Below, piece after piece: positions 1-7,894 of a DNA stretch of 64,000 nucleotides (position 1 is its first letter; every line of letters begins with the position of its first letter). Position numbers and translations under genes: made by a program. This DNA is from Aureimonas altamirensis (GTDB lineage: Bacteria; Pseudomonadota; Alphaproteobacteria; Rhizobiales; Rhizobiaceae). The notes below the pieces were generated by a model, which was not told the origin of the DNA, ran no database searches, and saw only the letters and a list, made by a program, of their open reading frames with translations. Location of the stretch: positions 43,630-107,629 of the forward strand of contig NZ_JAMQCO010000012.1 of NCBI RefSeq assembly GCF_023702225.1, in the 5' to 3' direction.

Positions 1-900
1 CGAGGAACGGAAGTTAAAGAGGAGGGGGAAGCGGGCTCCCCCGAAATCGGCCTGCAGTCGCTGAAAGGCGTCCTGGCGCGCGCCAGCGAAGACCATGATC
101 CGCTGCTTGTCGTCACCGACGCCGGTGATGACGGTCTGTCCGCCAAAGAAGGCCGACAGCAGGAAGTCGTATTGCGCGTAGGTTGTGTCCTGGAATTCAT
201 CGACGAAAACGAAGGGATAGGTGGCGACAAGCGCCCGACGGATGTGGGGATTGGCCCGGAGCAGCAGCTCCGCGAGCCGGTTGATGCCGACGAAGGTAAG
301 TGAAGAGGGCTGGCCTGGCCGTAGTTGCGTTGCCCACCAGCGGGCGATGGCGAACTCGGCGGCGTTCTGGGGCGCGATAGGTCCCATGGGCAGGCGATAG
401 CTGCCGACGATCTTGGGTTCAAAGTCGCTCGCGCTGTAGCCGGCGATTTCCGCCTGCCATTCTGGCGGCGCACTGAGCCGGGCGAGCGTGAGGAAGCCTT
501 CTATCGCCTTGCGCTTTGGGAAGGAGATTTCGTAGGGCCGGGTCGGGCGCCAGTCGGCGGGGATGGCGTTGAGAAAGCGATCGACCAGGCTCTTGGTGAA
601 GGCGTCGAAGGTGACCGACACGAACCGGTTGGCGAACTCTGGCGGGCACCGCTGGCGGACGCGCGACGCGAGATTGTTGGCTGCATCTGTTTTGAACGAA
701 ATCGCCAGCACGCGGTGCGGCGCTCGGCAGAGGCCCGTCTCAAGCAAATAGTCGGCGCGTTGGGCGAGAAACTCGGTCTTGCCGGCGCCGGGGCCTGCGA
801 CCACACACGCCGAGCCGGCGTGGCGCAGGGCATTCCACGCCGCCGGTTCGAGATCGTTAATGCCGCTCGGGCGCCAGTCCTCTGGCCGAATAAGGCGCAT
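1..900 (-). CDS. UvrD/Rep-like superfamily 1 helicase (GajB-like), C-terminus cut by window edge
   Basis: Open for 300 codons from ATG at 900 to the window edge, so only the N-terminal part is seen. The Walker A motif AGPGAGKT is at residues 35-42, the Walker B/motif II VDEFQDT at 233-239 and motif III GDDKQRI at 262-268, which is the UvrD/PcrA/Rep signature order. The start lies 2 bases after the stop of the OLD-family gene, so the two are surely co-translated. An OLD nuclease followed by a UvrD-like helicase is the gene order of Gabija (GajA-GajB) and class 2 OLD systems. Its role is inferred to be anti-phage, as ATP-dependent partner of the nuclease. The family assignment is firm; the system name is not. 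Confidence 0.9.
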   Translation of the reverse strand, partial: MRLIRPEDWRPSGINDLEPAAWNALRHAGSACVVAGPGAGKTEFLAQRADYLLETGLCRAPHRVLAISFKTDAANNLASRVRQRCPPEFANRFVSVTFDAFTKSLVDRFLNAIPADWRPTRPYEISFPKRKAIEGFLTLARLSAPPEWQAEIAGYSASDFEPKIVGSYRLPMGPIAPQNAAEFAIARWWATQLRPGQPSSLTFVGINRLAELLLRANPHIRRALVATYPFVFVDEFQDTTYAQYDFLLSAFFGGQTVITGVGDDKQRIMVFAGARQDAFQRLQADFGGARFPLLFNFRSS

Positions 901-902
901 GG

Positions 903-2870
903 TCAGGCACCCGCGGGAGGCGGCGGGGTGAGACGAGCGACAATTGAGGTCAGGAGTGCGCGCAGTTCTTCGGGAGCGGCGGCTGCGAGGGCAGCCGGGT
1001 CTTGTGCACTCAACACCCGAACGTGGGTGCTGGGCTTGCCGCGCCCCAGGAATAGATACCGATACCAGCGCATCAAACCGTCCTGGTCGGCAGCGTACAG
1101 GTGAGGCAGACCATCGTCGCCGAGAACCGCCGTGCGCGGCTCCCCTGCAGGCGAGGGCCCCTGACGGCCGGGTTCGACGATCTGATAGGCGAGCGGGAGA
1201 GCCTTCAGCATCGAGTAGTCGAGGTCGAGGGGCGTGCAGAAGAAGACATTGAACTGGCGCAGCCAATTCATCCAGTTTGTGATATTCGCAGTGTCCTCGA
1301 TCGGCAGAGCATCGAAAGCCGCCAGATTGGCGGCTGGTCCTTGGGGGTTAAGATGCTGTCCGAAGATGGCCTGTGGCGTGACGTTGTTTGCAAGCAGTTG
1401 CGTGCAGGCCGTTTTGATACGTCCCCACCCACCCCCAGAACGGCCCCAGTCGAGATCCAGCAAGGTGGCGTAGGGGATGTCGAGATCGGTCAGCAGTCGC
1501 CAGAGGTGGTTCACATGCCGACCGCCCAGCGGAACGACCGCGACAAAGGATCGATCGATGTCGAGCCCCATCGCCTCGGCGAGACGGGGAAGAACGACCT
1601 CCTCGGACGCACCTTCTCCCAGCACGACGAAGCGCGCGAAATAGAGTTCCGGATAGGTCCGCACGGCCTCGCGAATGAATTTCGATGCCTCTTCCTCGCC
1701 GACTTGGAGGTTGATCGGGCGGATGCGGGCCGTTCGATCGTGCGGATCGAGCCGGAAGTGCCGGACCTGCGTCGGATCCACCCGGGCGAGGATGCTTGGG
1801 GAATGGCTGGAGACAACGGCCTGCGCCTGCGGCGACTTCGTCAGGTCCTGTATCTGCCGGACGATGCGGGAGAGATAGAAGGGAGCGAGATTGTTCTCGG
1901 GCTCTTCGATCGCGATGAGCGTGAGCGCCGGTAACGGTACGCCGCCAGCCTGGAAACCGGCCCCAGCAGGATCGGCGACGATCCCGGCTTCAACGTCCAG
2001 TGTCGCCGCGGTCATCGCCAAATGGAAGAGCGACCTCTGGCCGTCGCTCAGGTCATCGAGGGCTCGCTCCCGGCCGACCTCGTCGGGGCGGAAGACCACC
2101 TCTACCTTCCGGATGAAATGCTCAAAACGCAGATCGAGCGGGCGGAAGACCGGCGTCGTGTCGGTCCCGGCTGTGTAAACTTCCTGCCACCGCCGCGTCA
2201 CCGCTGCGGCAATAACATCGACGGCCGGCTCCCCGGCGAAAGCGCCGTTCAAGGCGGCGCCGGCGTTTGTGAACGTGTCGCGGACTCCCTGCGACCAGTT
2301 GATGGCGCGCCACAGCCTGCCGCGCAGAAAGGCCGTCACCTGGGAGGCACCGTCCCGCGTCGCCGGCACGTAGATCAATTGGATCCGCGCCCGGTCGGCG
2401 GCCTTCAACTCGGTGCAATCAGCGTCGGTGAACGCCCCGAAAGTCCGGACCGCCCAGTATTTCTGTTCAATCGCACCATCGAGCGAACCGTCATCGGTCC
2501 AGGTCGCTTCGAGACGCAGGCGGCATTTCAGCTTGCCCGCCTCTTCAGCGGCCATCTGATGGAAGAATTCCGGAATTGCCGCGCCAGCGGCGCCGTCGGC
2601 GTCTAGTTCTGGAAAGGCAATGATTGCCTCTAGGACGAAGTTTCGCTGGAGTGGCGCAACAAGCTCGGTGGAAGGGACGTGAAAATCCTGACGCCGCAGT
2701 CGTCGCTGATCGCCCGTCACGCCGAAGAGGCGCTGCAGGGCCTGCATCAGGGCGGTCTTGCCCGCGCCGTTGACGCCGACAAAGGTGGTGAGGCCGGAGG
2801 TTAGATCGACGCTTGCCGCAACTGGTCCGAAGCAACGAAAATTCGTCAGACTGAGCCGCTCAATAAACAT
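903..2870 (-). CDS. OLD-family ATP-dependent endonuclease (GajA-like), ABC ATPase plus TOPRIM
   Basis: The 655-residue protein has an N-terminal ABC-type ATPase: Walker A GVNGAGKT at 32-39, signature LSDGQRS at 274-280, Walker B ending in IEEPENN around 321-327, and an SSHSPS switch histidine at 354-359. A C-terminal TOPRIM domain follows, with the GEGASEE glutamates at 418-424 and DLDWGR (DxD) at 472-477. This is the OLD/GajA architecture of a nicking or cleaving nuclease gated by nucleotide binding. A GGAGGTGG Shine-Dalgarno lies a few bases before ATG 2870. The gene is 167 bp from the upstream nuclease gene but 2 bases from the helicase, so the OLD-helicase pair looks like the tighter unit. 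All catalytic motifs appear intact. Confidence 0.92.
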   Translation of the reverse strand: MFIERLSLTNFRCFGPVAASVDLTSGLTTFVGVNGAGKTALMQALQRLFGVTGDQRRLRRQDFHVPSTELVAPLQRNFVLEAIIAFPELDADGAAGAAIPEFFHQMAAEEAGKLKCRLRLEATWTDDGSLDGAIEQKYWAVRTFGAFTDADCTELKAADRARIQLIYVPATRDGASQVTAFLRGRLWRAINWSQGVRDTFTNAGAALNGAFAGEPAVDVIAAAVTRRWQEVYTAGTDTTPVFRPLDLRFEHFIRKVEVVFRPDEVGRERALDDLSDGQRSLFHLAMTAATLDVEAGIVADPAGAGFQAGGVPLPALTLIAIEEPENNLAPFYLSRIVRQIQDLTKSPQAQAVVSSHSPSILARVDPTQVRHFRLDPHDRTARIRPINLQVGEEEASKFIREAVRTYPELYFARFVVLGEGASEEVVLPRLAEAMGLDIDRSFVAVVPLGGRHVNHLWRLLTDLDIPYATLLDLDWGRSGGGWGRIKTACTQLLANNVTPQAIFGQHLNPQGPAANLAAFDALPIEDTANITNWMNWLRQFNVFFCTPLDLDYSMLKALPLAYQIVEPGRQGPSPAGEPRTAVLGDDGLPHLYAADQDGLMRWYRYLFLGRGKPSTHVRVLSAQDPAALAAAAPEELRALLTSIVARLTPPPPAGA

Positions 2871-3037
2871 GTTTCCACCTCCCCTTATCGGCGGCTCATC
2901 GCGTCAAGTTTCCCTTGATCAGCCGCCGCCCCCCTTCCATGATCTCGTCACCTATACTTCATGGATCAGTATAAATCACGCTCGGGACAAAACTTCTGAC
3001 AGAATCGCGATCGATTGGCGACAGCCAAGACTACGAC
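2871..3037 (-). promoter_or_regulatory. Spacer with stem-loop and candidate internal promoter/operator for the OLD-helicase pair
   Basis: This is the only sizeable gap inside the five-gene operon. It holds a perfect 6-bp inverted repeat TATACT / AGTATA (2953-2958 and 2968-2973, 9-base spacer), which resembles a promoter -10 or a small operator. Closer to the OLD start is a two-part stem-loop: GGCGGCT (2890-2896) with AGCCGCC (2921-2927), and an inner TCAAG / CTTGA pair. The arrangement could let the OLD-helicase pair be transcribed or attenuated separately. This rests on sequence symmetry only; no clear -35 element was found. Confidence 0.4.
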
Positions 3038-3709
3038 TTAGGATTCGGCGGTCAGCCCGAGCAATGCGTGGTGGATCGCGATGGCTGGTCGCTCAACCGT
3101 TCTGGCATGTTCGGATCGCCAGAATGCCGGATGTTCGACGACTGGAGAAAGCACGATCTGTTCGTCGGCCCGCTTCACGCGCCCCAAATACGCGTTTACG
3201 CCCGCCGCTGCCGACTGCGCATCGCCGCCGAGCAGATACCCCGCCATGAAGCCGGAGGCATGGTTTTCGGCGTATTTGCCCGAACGGAACCGATCGACGC
3301 CTTCGACCACATACTCGCGGCAGAGGTAGGTGTCGCTTCCATCCAAGCGCTTGCACTCGATGATCGCGTGAGGATCGTGCTCAGCGTGGCGCAGGAAAAC
3401 TTCTACGACATACAAGGGAATGTCTGTTCGACCGTCGGGTGTCACAACATCGGGGGTAGAGCGCGACTCCATGCCGAGCGCCACGATGAAGGACTTGCCC
3501 CACGCCAGCGTTCCGGACGTCAGAGCCTGGCGCATGCCGTCTCGCAGCCGCTCGGTCATGACGACCTCGCCCTCTAAGGCCGTCTCCCCATCTATGGCCG
3601 CCAAGGCCCAGCCCTCCCGCACCGTCACCAGGATCGCGGCGACCACCTCATCGGCTAGGGCGATATATTCGCGCCCGACCGCGCCTTGGGACTCGTGGGG
3701 GATCCTCAA
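3038..3709 (-). CDS. Putative PD-(D/E)XK nuclease in defence operon
   Basis: A 223-residue protein of unrecognised family. A plausible PD-(D/E)XK core is visible: D96 in RTDIPLY, followed 22 residues on by E118-C119-K120 in IIECKRL, each flanked by hydrophobic strands, with an upstream glutamate-rich helix around 45-58. This is the pattern of restriction-endonuclease-fold enzymes. The ATG overlaps the stop of the methyltransferase gene by 4 bases, so the two are translationally coupled like a modification-restriction pair. The inferred role is the cleavage partner of the methyltransferase. It could instead be a nuclease-fold accessory protein. The motif, but not the activity, is visible. Confidence 0.6.
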   Translation of the reverse strand: MRIPHESQGAVGREYIALADEVVAAILVTVREGWALAAIDGETALEGEVVMTERLRDGMRQALTSGTLAWGKSFIVALGMESRSTPDVVTPDGRTDIPLYVVEVFLRHAEHDPHAIIECKRLDGSDTYLCREYVVEGVDRFRSGKYAENHASGFMAGYLLGGDAQSAAAGVNAYLGRVKRADEQIVLSPVVEHPAFWRSEHARTVERPAIAIHHALLGLTAES

Positions 3710-6669
3710 TGTCGGCGGCCCGCAAAACTCTCGGCGATCACCGCGTCTGCGTCCTCAAGCGCCACGCTCTCCAGCCAGTGGCGACGAGCCGCAGGCTTGA
3801 TGATCACTACCTCGTTGCGGCCATGGACCCGCAGTTCGCGCTGACCGGTGAGTGCGCTGGCGAGAGGCACCTTCATTCGGTCCTCGAGCCGTCCGAAGAC
3901 CGCCGCGAGACTTCCGTCGGGCGAGACGATTTCGACCTCCGGGGCCTTGGCGCCGTCCTCTAGGACGAACCGGACAATCCGCATCGCATCCGTGCCACGC
4001 AGGTCGAACACTTCCGCTCGCACGCTTCGTTGGCGACGCGCCGAAAGCCATCGATCCAGCACGGCCGAGAAGGTCTGTGCATAGGCCGCGACACCCTCGC
4101 GCGGATCAGCCGGAGTCATGGAGTCGGAAAGCCCCGCGTTCCATTGCCATCCGGCTTTGAGGAGCCCGTCTCGCACCACTATCCGATCGTCGGCGTCGAG
4201 GTCGTAGAGGTCGAAGACAGCCTCGTCGAGCGCGATCCAATCTTCTGCGTTCGGAGCCCGAGTTCGGAATTGCTGCTCAAGCGCATAGATCTTTCGACCG
4301 GCATCTGAGCCAGCGATCAGGTTGAGATCCGGCGTGGGCAGCAGCGCCACGTCCTGTCGGAAGAGACGCCGTTTGTAGAGGCCGAACTCTCCGGCGGTCA
4401 TGAGGAAGAACCAAGCCGCCAAGGCTGAGCCCAAGACTCCGGCGAGGATATGGGCTGCTTCGCGATGGGACGCGGGGAACGGTGCGCCAAAGAAGGCTTC
4501 GGCGAAGACGAGGTCGCGATCGGAGACTGCGGTCAACGGCCTCGGTTCCCCGGGCAGAAATTCCTTCACCAGCAGCAGGGGCGCTTTGTAGAGCGCCCGG
4601 TCACGCGGCCACTGCGCGGCCGTTAGTCCGAACGAGGGCAGGTCGTCGGGCACGGCAAAGGGTTGCAGGTCATCCTTCTGCAGATAGTCGAGCGCGGTCA
4701 GGTAAGCCGCGTCGCGGTTCCGGTTCTCGGCTTTGCCAAGAATGAGGCCATCGCCCAGCACAGTTTCTAGATCACGAAGCCGCTCGCCAAGCGGCTGATG
4801 CCTGTCGGTGAGATCGTCAACGAGGCGCAGGTCCCGGCGCCGGCCGAAAGCCGCCGTCTTGAGGCGGGTCGGCCGTGCCTCCCAGTCGCTCAGCGAAAGA
4901 CGGACGATATCGCTGGGTGCGATTTCGAAGGTGTGGGAGCGCGGCCCAGCAGGCGACCACGGGACCTGGACGATGGTCAAGGTCTCGGTTGGCTGGGGCC
5001 GATGCCGAGCGAACAGGACCATGGCCGGCATCGCTGCGCCCTCGAACAGCCAGGATCGCAGGTTCGAGAGATTGACGAGCGTCACCGGGCCCAAAGCTCG
5101 GACCACGTGGCGTGCCGCTGATGCGCCTGTTTTACTGGCGCTGAAGAATGGGGTGGCGCTCAAGACCATGCCAAACCGCGTTTGCAGGTTCGCGAATTCG
5201 ACAGCCCGCATCAGGAAGTCTAGGCCCACGCCCCGTGGCTGGGCGGGAAGGGTCTGTCCGCCCTTGCGGCGATCGGCCGTGCCGGCTTTACCCTTGAAGC
5301 TCCAGGGCGGGTTGCCGACGATGATGTCGAACGATTTTAGGGCGTTATCTTCGATGAGATGTTCGGTCCCGGCGTCTGTCTGCTCGATGGTTCGAGCGTC
5401 GCCAACGAATAGCGTTCGGCCGATCAGAGGCTCGAACGTCAGGCCTTCCGGAGGCTGGGGATCGGGGTCGAGTTCAAGGGCCGCCAGATAGAGGCTGAAC
5501 GCCGCGACCCGGATCGCGGCTTCGCTGATGTCGACGCCGTAGACCTGGGTATAAAGCGCCTTGCGGATGCCCTTCCTCGTCAGCGGCGTTTTCAAGCCCT
5601 GCAGGTGGACCAATCGCCGAAACGCCTCGACAAGGAAGACGCCCGATCCGCACGTCAGGTCGAGCACGGTCTGTTCGCCGTCGAGGCCGTCCATGACCTC
5701 GTCAAGGATCAAGGCGACCACAGGCAGGCGGGTATAGTAAACGCCTGCGCGGGTGGCCTCCGTGGACCGGGCACGTCCCGCGATGGGCGCGGCGCCGGAG
5801 TGTGCGAACTGCTCGTAGATCGAGCTGATCAGCTCTACCGGAATCACGTCGAATTGATACGGAAAGAAGGTGGTCTGCCCGCTGAGCGGATCAACGGCGT
5901 CCAGAAAGTTCGCGACCCTAGAAAGATGCTCTGGCGCGGGCGGGGCCGCCGAGGACGGCGGGAACATGTCACCGTTGAAGGTCTTGGAAAGCCACTGGAA
6001 CAGCTGGCTGGTTGCCTGCCGGTCGCGCAGCGCAGCTGACAGACGTGCCGTTCCGCAAAGACTGTTCATCCGTTCTGCGGTGATGATGTCGCGATCAAGC
6101 AGATACTGAGTGAAGATCGCTCGGCCGATCAGCGCCTGGGCCTCGTCCCGGACGAGGTTCGCCGAGACTAGGTCCCTTTCGAGCACGGCAAGGTCCGACA
6201 ACAGTTGTTGATCGACTGCGGTCTTGCGATCCACCTGCTTGGTTCTGGCCCAGAACTGGCCGGTCTCCATGGCGAAGCGGCCAGCAAGCGCGTCGAGTTC
6301 CTCCAGTCCGGATGCGATCGTAAGGAAAGTTGCGAGACGGTTCTGTGCCGGATCAGCTTCCGGCCGGGGGCGACCGAAGCCGTTATAGAGATCGATGCGA
6401 TCCGGCGACACGATCCAGAGTAGGGGCGCGAAACCCTCATTCCAGATCTCCTGACGCCAAGCGGCCAAATCCGCGTCGGCCGGCGGGCTCGAAGTGAACT
6501 TGAAATAGACCGTCAGAGAGGACTGGCCGCGCCACAGCGCGTCGGGCGTGAAGGATCGGCCTCGCCGGCCCAAGCGAGCTTCCTCGCCCAGCAGCACGCC
6601 CGGCGCAGCTTCGCCGTCCGCCATGTAGCCGGTCGCTGACAGGATTTCACGAAGCGCCGCGTTAGTCAT
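3706..6669 (-). CDS. N6-adenine-type DNA methyltransferase (restriction-modification-like)
   Basis: The 987-residue protein carries the class I SAM-dependent methyltransferase motifs: GVYYTR at 309-314 (motif X-like), DLTCGSG at 337-343 (motif I, SAM binding) and NPPW at 453-456 (motif IV, the adenine N6 catalytic NPPY/W). The length and the long C-terminal region, probably for target recognition, resemble type IIG/Eco57I-like or large defence methyltransferases. The N-terminal 100 residues resemble a nuclease-like fold around SFTPDALW and VYFKF, but no intact (D/E)xK is seen there. The gene overlaps the HTH gene upstream and the nuclease gene downstream by 4 bases each. The inferred job is self-marking of host DNA for the adjacent nuclease. 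Confidence 0.85.
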   Translation of the reverse strand: MTNAALREILSATGYMADGEAAPGVLLGEEARLGRRGRSFTPDALWRGQSSLTVYFKFTSSPPADADLAAWRQEIWNEGFAPLLWIVSPDRIDLYNGFGRPRPEADPAQNRLATFLTIASGLEELDALAGRFAMETGQFWARTKQVDRKTAVDQQLLSDLAVLERDLVSANLVRDEAQALIGRAIFTQYLLDRDIITAERMNSLCGTARLSAALRDRQATSQLFQWLSKTFNGDMFPPSSAAPPAPEHLSRVANFLDAVDPLSGQTTFFPYQFDVIPVELISSIYEQFAHSGAAPIAGRARSTEATRAGVYYTRLPVVALILDEVMDGLDGEQTVLDLTCGSGVFLVEAFRRLVHLQGLKTPLTRKGIRKALYTQVYGVDISEAAIRVAAFSLYLAALELDPDPQPPEGLTFEPLIGRTLFVGDARTIEQTDAGTEHLIEDNALKSFDIIVGNPPWSFKGKAGTADRRKGGQTLPAQPRGVGLDFLMRAVEFANLQTRFGMVLSATPFFSASKTGASAARHVVRALGPVTLVNLSNLRSWLFEGAAMPAMVLFARHRPQPTETLTIVQVPWSPAGPRSHTFEIAPSDIVRLSLSDWEARPTRLKTAAFGRRRDLRLVDDLTDRHQPLGERLRDLETVLGDGLILGKAENRNRDAAYLTALDYLQKDDLQPFAVPDDLPSFGLTAAQWPRDRALYKAPLLLVKEFLPGEPRPLTAVSDRDLVFAEAFFGAPFPASHREAAHILAGVLGSALAAWFFLMTAGEFGLYKRRLFRQDVALLPTPDLNLIAGSDAGRKIYALEQQFRTRAPNAEDWIALDEAVFDLYDLDADDRIVVRDGLLKAGWQWNAGLSDSMTPADPREGVAAYAQTFSAVLDRWLSARRQRSVRAEVFDLRGTDAMRIVRFVLEDGAKAPEVEIVSPDGSLAAVFGRLEDRMKVPLASALTGQRELRVHGRNEVVIIKPAARRHWLESVALEDADAVIAESFAGRRH

Positions 6670-7136
6670 CGGCCCGCCTTCACCATCTCGGGCGCGAAGG
6701 GCAGAGCAGCTTGCACCGAGGCGGGCGCAAGCGGCATCACTCTCTGGCTCAAATCGTGGATGAGCTGGTCGCAGGGGACGACGAAAGTCGGATCTTTAAG
6801 CGGCTTGGCGCCAAGGTCCGAGCCGGCCACCAATCGCGCCGTCTGGGCGTCAATCAAAGCGATCGAGCCCTCAAGATCAGAGGGACGAGTCTCTGACAGG
6901 GCGCGAAAAAGCGCGTCCATACTGTCACCGATATCACTGATGCGAACGTGGAAGTCGCCCGTGATCCGCCGCGTGATCGCCAGTCCGAGAATGTCTGCGA
7001 AGGTAAAACGAGCCGCTTTGCCCGGCTTGGCTGCGAGGTAGCTCACTGCCTTGCGCCATGCACGCACCTCACCCGGCGACACGCCAGCGAGATCGCGCGC
7101 TTGCTCCTGGGTGAATTGAATCGTTTGTAGCGACAT
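6666..7136 (-). CDS. MerR-like helix-turn-helix protein, first gene of defence operon
   Basis: A 156-residue protein. Residues 8-60 look like a MerR-type winged HTH (FTQEQARDLAGVS, then VRAWRK, then RFTFADILGLAITRRI); the rest has no recognisable enzyme motif. ATG 7136 is preferred over an in-frame ATG at 7298 because AAGGA lies a few bases before it and the HTH starts there; the 54 upstream residues are not conserved-looking. The stop overlaps the methyltransferase start by 4 bases. Nested palindromes begin 5 bases upstream of the start codon, so autoregulation of the operon, in the manner of control proteins of restriction systems, is the likely role. The exact family is uncertain. Confidence 0.65.
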   Translation of the reverse strand: MSLQTIQFTQEQARDLAGVSPGEVRAWRKAVSYLAAKPGKAARFTFADILGLAITRRITGDFHVRISDIGDSMDALFRALSETRPSDLEGSIALIDAQTARLVAGSDLGAKPLKDPTFVVPCDQLIHDLSQRVMPLAPASVQAALPFAPEMVKAGR

Positions 7137-7141
7137 GGTTC

Positions 7142-7172
7142 CTTGTTGCAGACAACAAGAAAATCTGCAACA
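7142..7172. promoter_or_regulatory. Nested palindromic operator upstream of defence operon
   Basis: Two overlapping perfect inverted repeats are present. CTTGTTG (7142-7148) pairs with CAACAAG (7153-7159) across 4 bases. TGTTGCAGA (7144-7152) pairs with TCTGCAACA (7164-7172) across 11 bases. They end 5 bases before the start codon of the HTH gene at 7136. Such symmetry beside an HTH gene suggests a repressor-binding site. It could also be a mutually exclusive hairpin pair in the leader mRNA covering the ribosome site. Confidence 0.55.
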
Positions 7173-7420
7173 CCGCACATGGTTACGGGCGTGGTGTCTC
7201 GACGATGTTGCCCGGACCTTACCCTGATCATCGGCGGGGGTGGGGAGCCCGTTAAGACTTGCGCTTTCGGCCTTGGCAGCCGACTTCGCCAAATGCACTA
7301 CAAGGCCACCTGCGCCAACTGTCCATTCCCCCCTTCGTCAATCTCTTAATGTCCGCCGCTAGCGCCAAACTGTCATCGCTCGTGGTGGAGACGTCAGGCG
7401 CTAGGCGCAATTTCCGGCGT

Positions 7421-7585
7421 ACAATCGGCGGCTATTTTCGGGGTAACCTATGCTATCTGGTCGGGTAGGTGAGAACCTTCATTTTATAGTGCTGTGGAGG
7501 GCTATAGGCGGAACGGGTGGCGCAATAACCGAAAATATTGTGCGGTGATTGGCGGTTATAGGCGGCAATATCGCACAATCGGCGG
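7421..7585. repeat. Cluster of short direct and inverted repeats (GGCGG words)
   Basis: ACAATCGGCGG occurs at 7421-7431 and 7575-7585; TATAGGCGG occurs at 7503-7511 and 7557-7565. ATAACCG (7525-7531) is inverted as CGGTTAT (7553-7559), and TTGTGCG near 7540 is inverted as CGCACAA at 7572-7578. The cluster ends 5 bases from the tRNA-like block. It resembles arm-type integrase sites or iterons by layout only. Confidence 0.45.
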
Positions 7586-7590
7586 TGAAG

Positions 7591-7614
7591 TGGCGGGGCA
7601 GGAGGGATTCGAAC
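7591..7614 (-). other. tRNA 3'-end-like block, candidate att site
   Basis: Read on the minus strand, this block starts with the T-loop consensus GTTCGAATC, continues through a CTGCCCC acceptor strand and ends in an encoded CCA. No matching 5' half, anticodon arm or T-stem partner exists upstream, so it is not a functional tRNA. A lone tRNA 3' end is the usual footprint of an element that integrated at a tRNA gene (attL or attR core). The parent tRNA was not identified in this window; its 5' end would be expected to read GGGGCAG. Confidence 0.45.
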
Positions 7615-7894
7615 TGCGCTTGACAGAGGCGTAGGGAGCAGGCGCAGTGACAACCTTCCCTTATCAATCGTTAGCAACGCATCGTCTTTTGAGACTCGCT
7701 GAGCTACGATATAGATGTTGCTGACACTTTTGCCGGTAAGAGCCGTTCACCATCTCAGGAACCGCGTCTGGCGATAGATGGCGAAAAGTTCGAGTTAGCC
7801 CGAAAGGCAAAAAACCCAACGATTTCAAAATCCAGTTTTTTTGGCGATTTCTGTGACGGTATTTTATGTTCCACAAAATTTTGTTTGCTTTATA

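Larger units (their letters stand above)
7137..7894. other. AT-rich island junction without convincing genes
   Basis: About 760 bases between the defence operon and a broken DUF3883 gene. Base composition drops well below the flanks toward 7.7-7.9 kb. Small open frames here (for example 7453-7677 and 7664-7876) have no ribosome sites or motifs and are not called. The stretch does hold structure: the operator at 7142-7172, repeated GGCGG-containing words at 7421-7585, and a tRNA 3'-end-like block at 7591-7614. It reads as recombination-junction sequence rather than coding DNA. No integrase or transposase gene is visible in it. Confidence 0.6.

Noticed and set aside
7453..7876. Two 70-odd codon frames in the AT-rich junction
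   Set aside because: No ribosome sites, no domain, and base composition of non-coding DNA.
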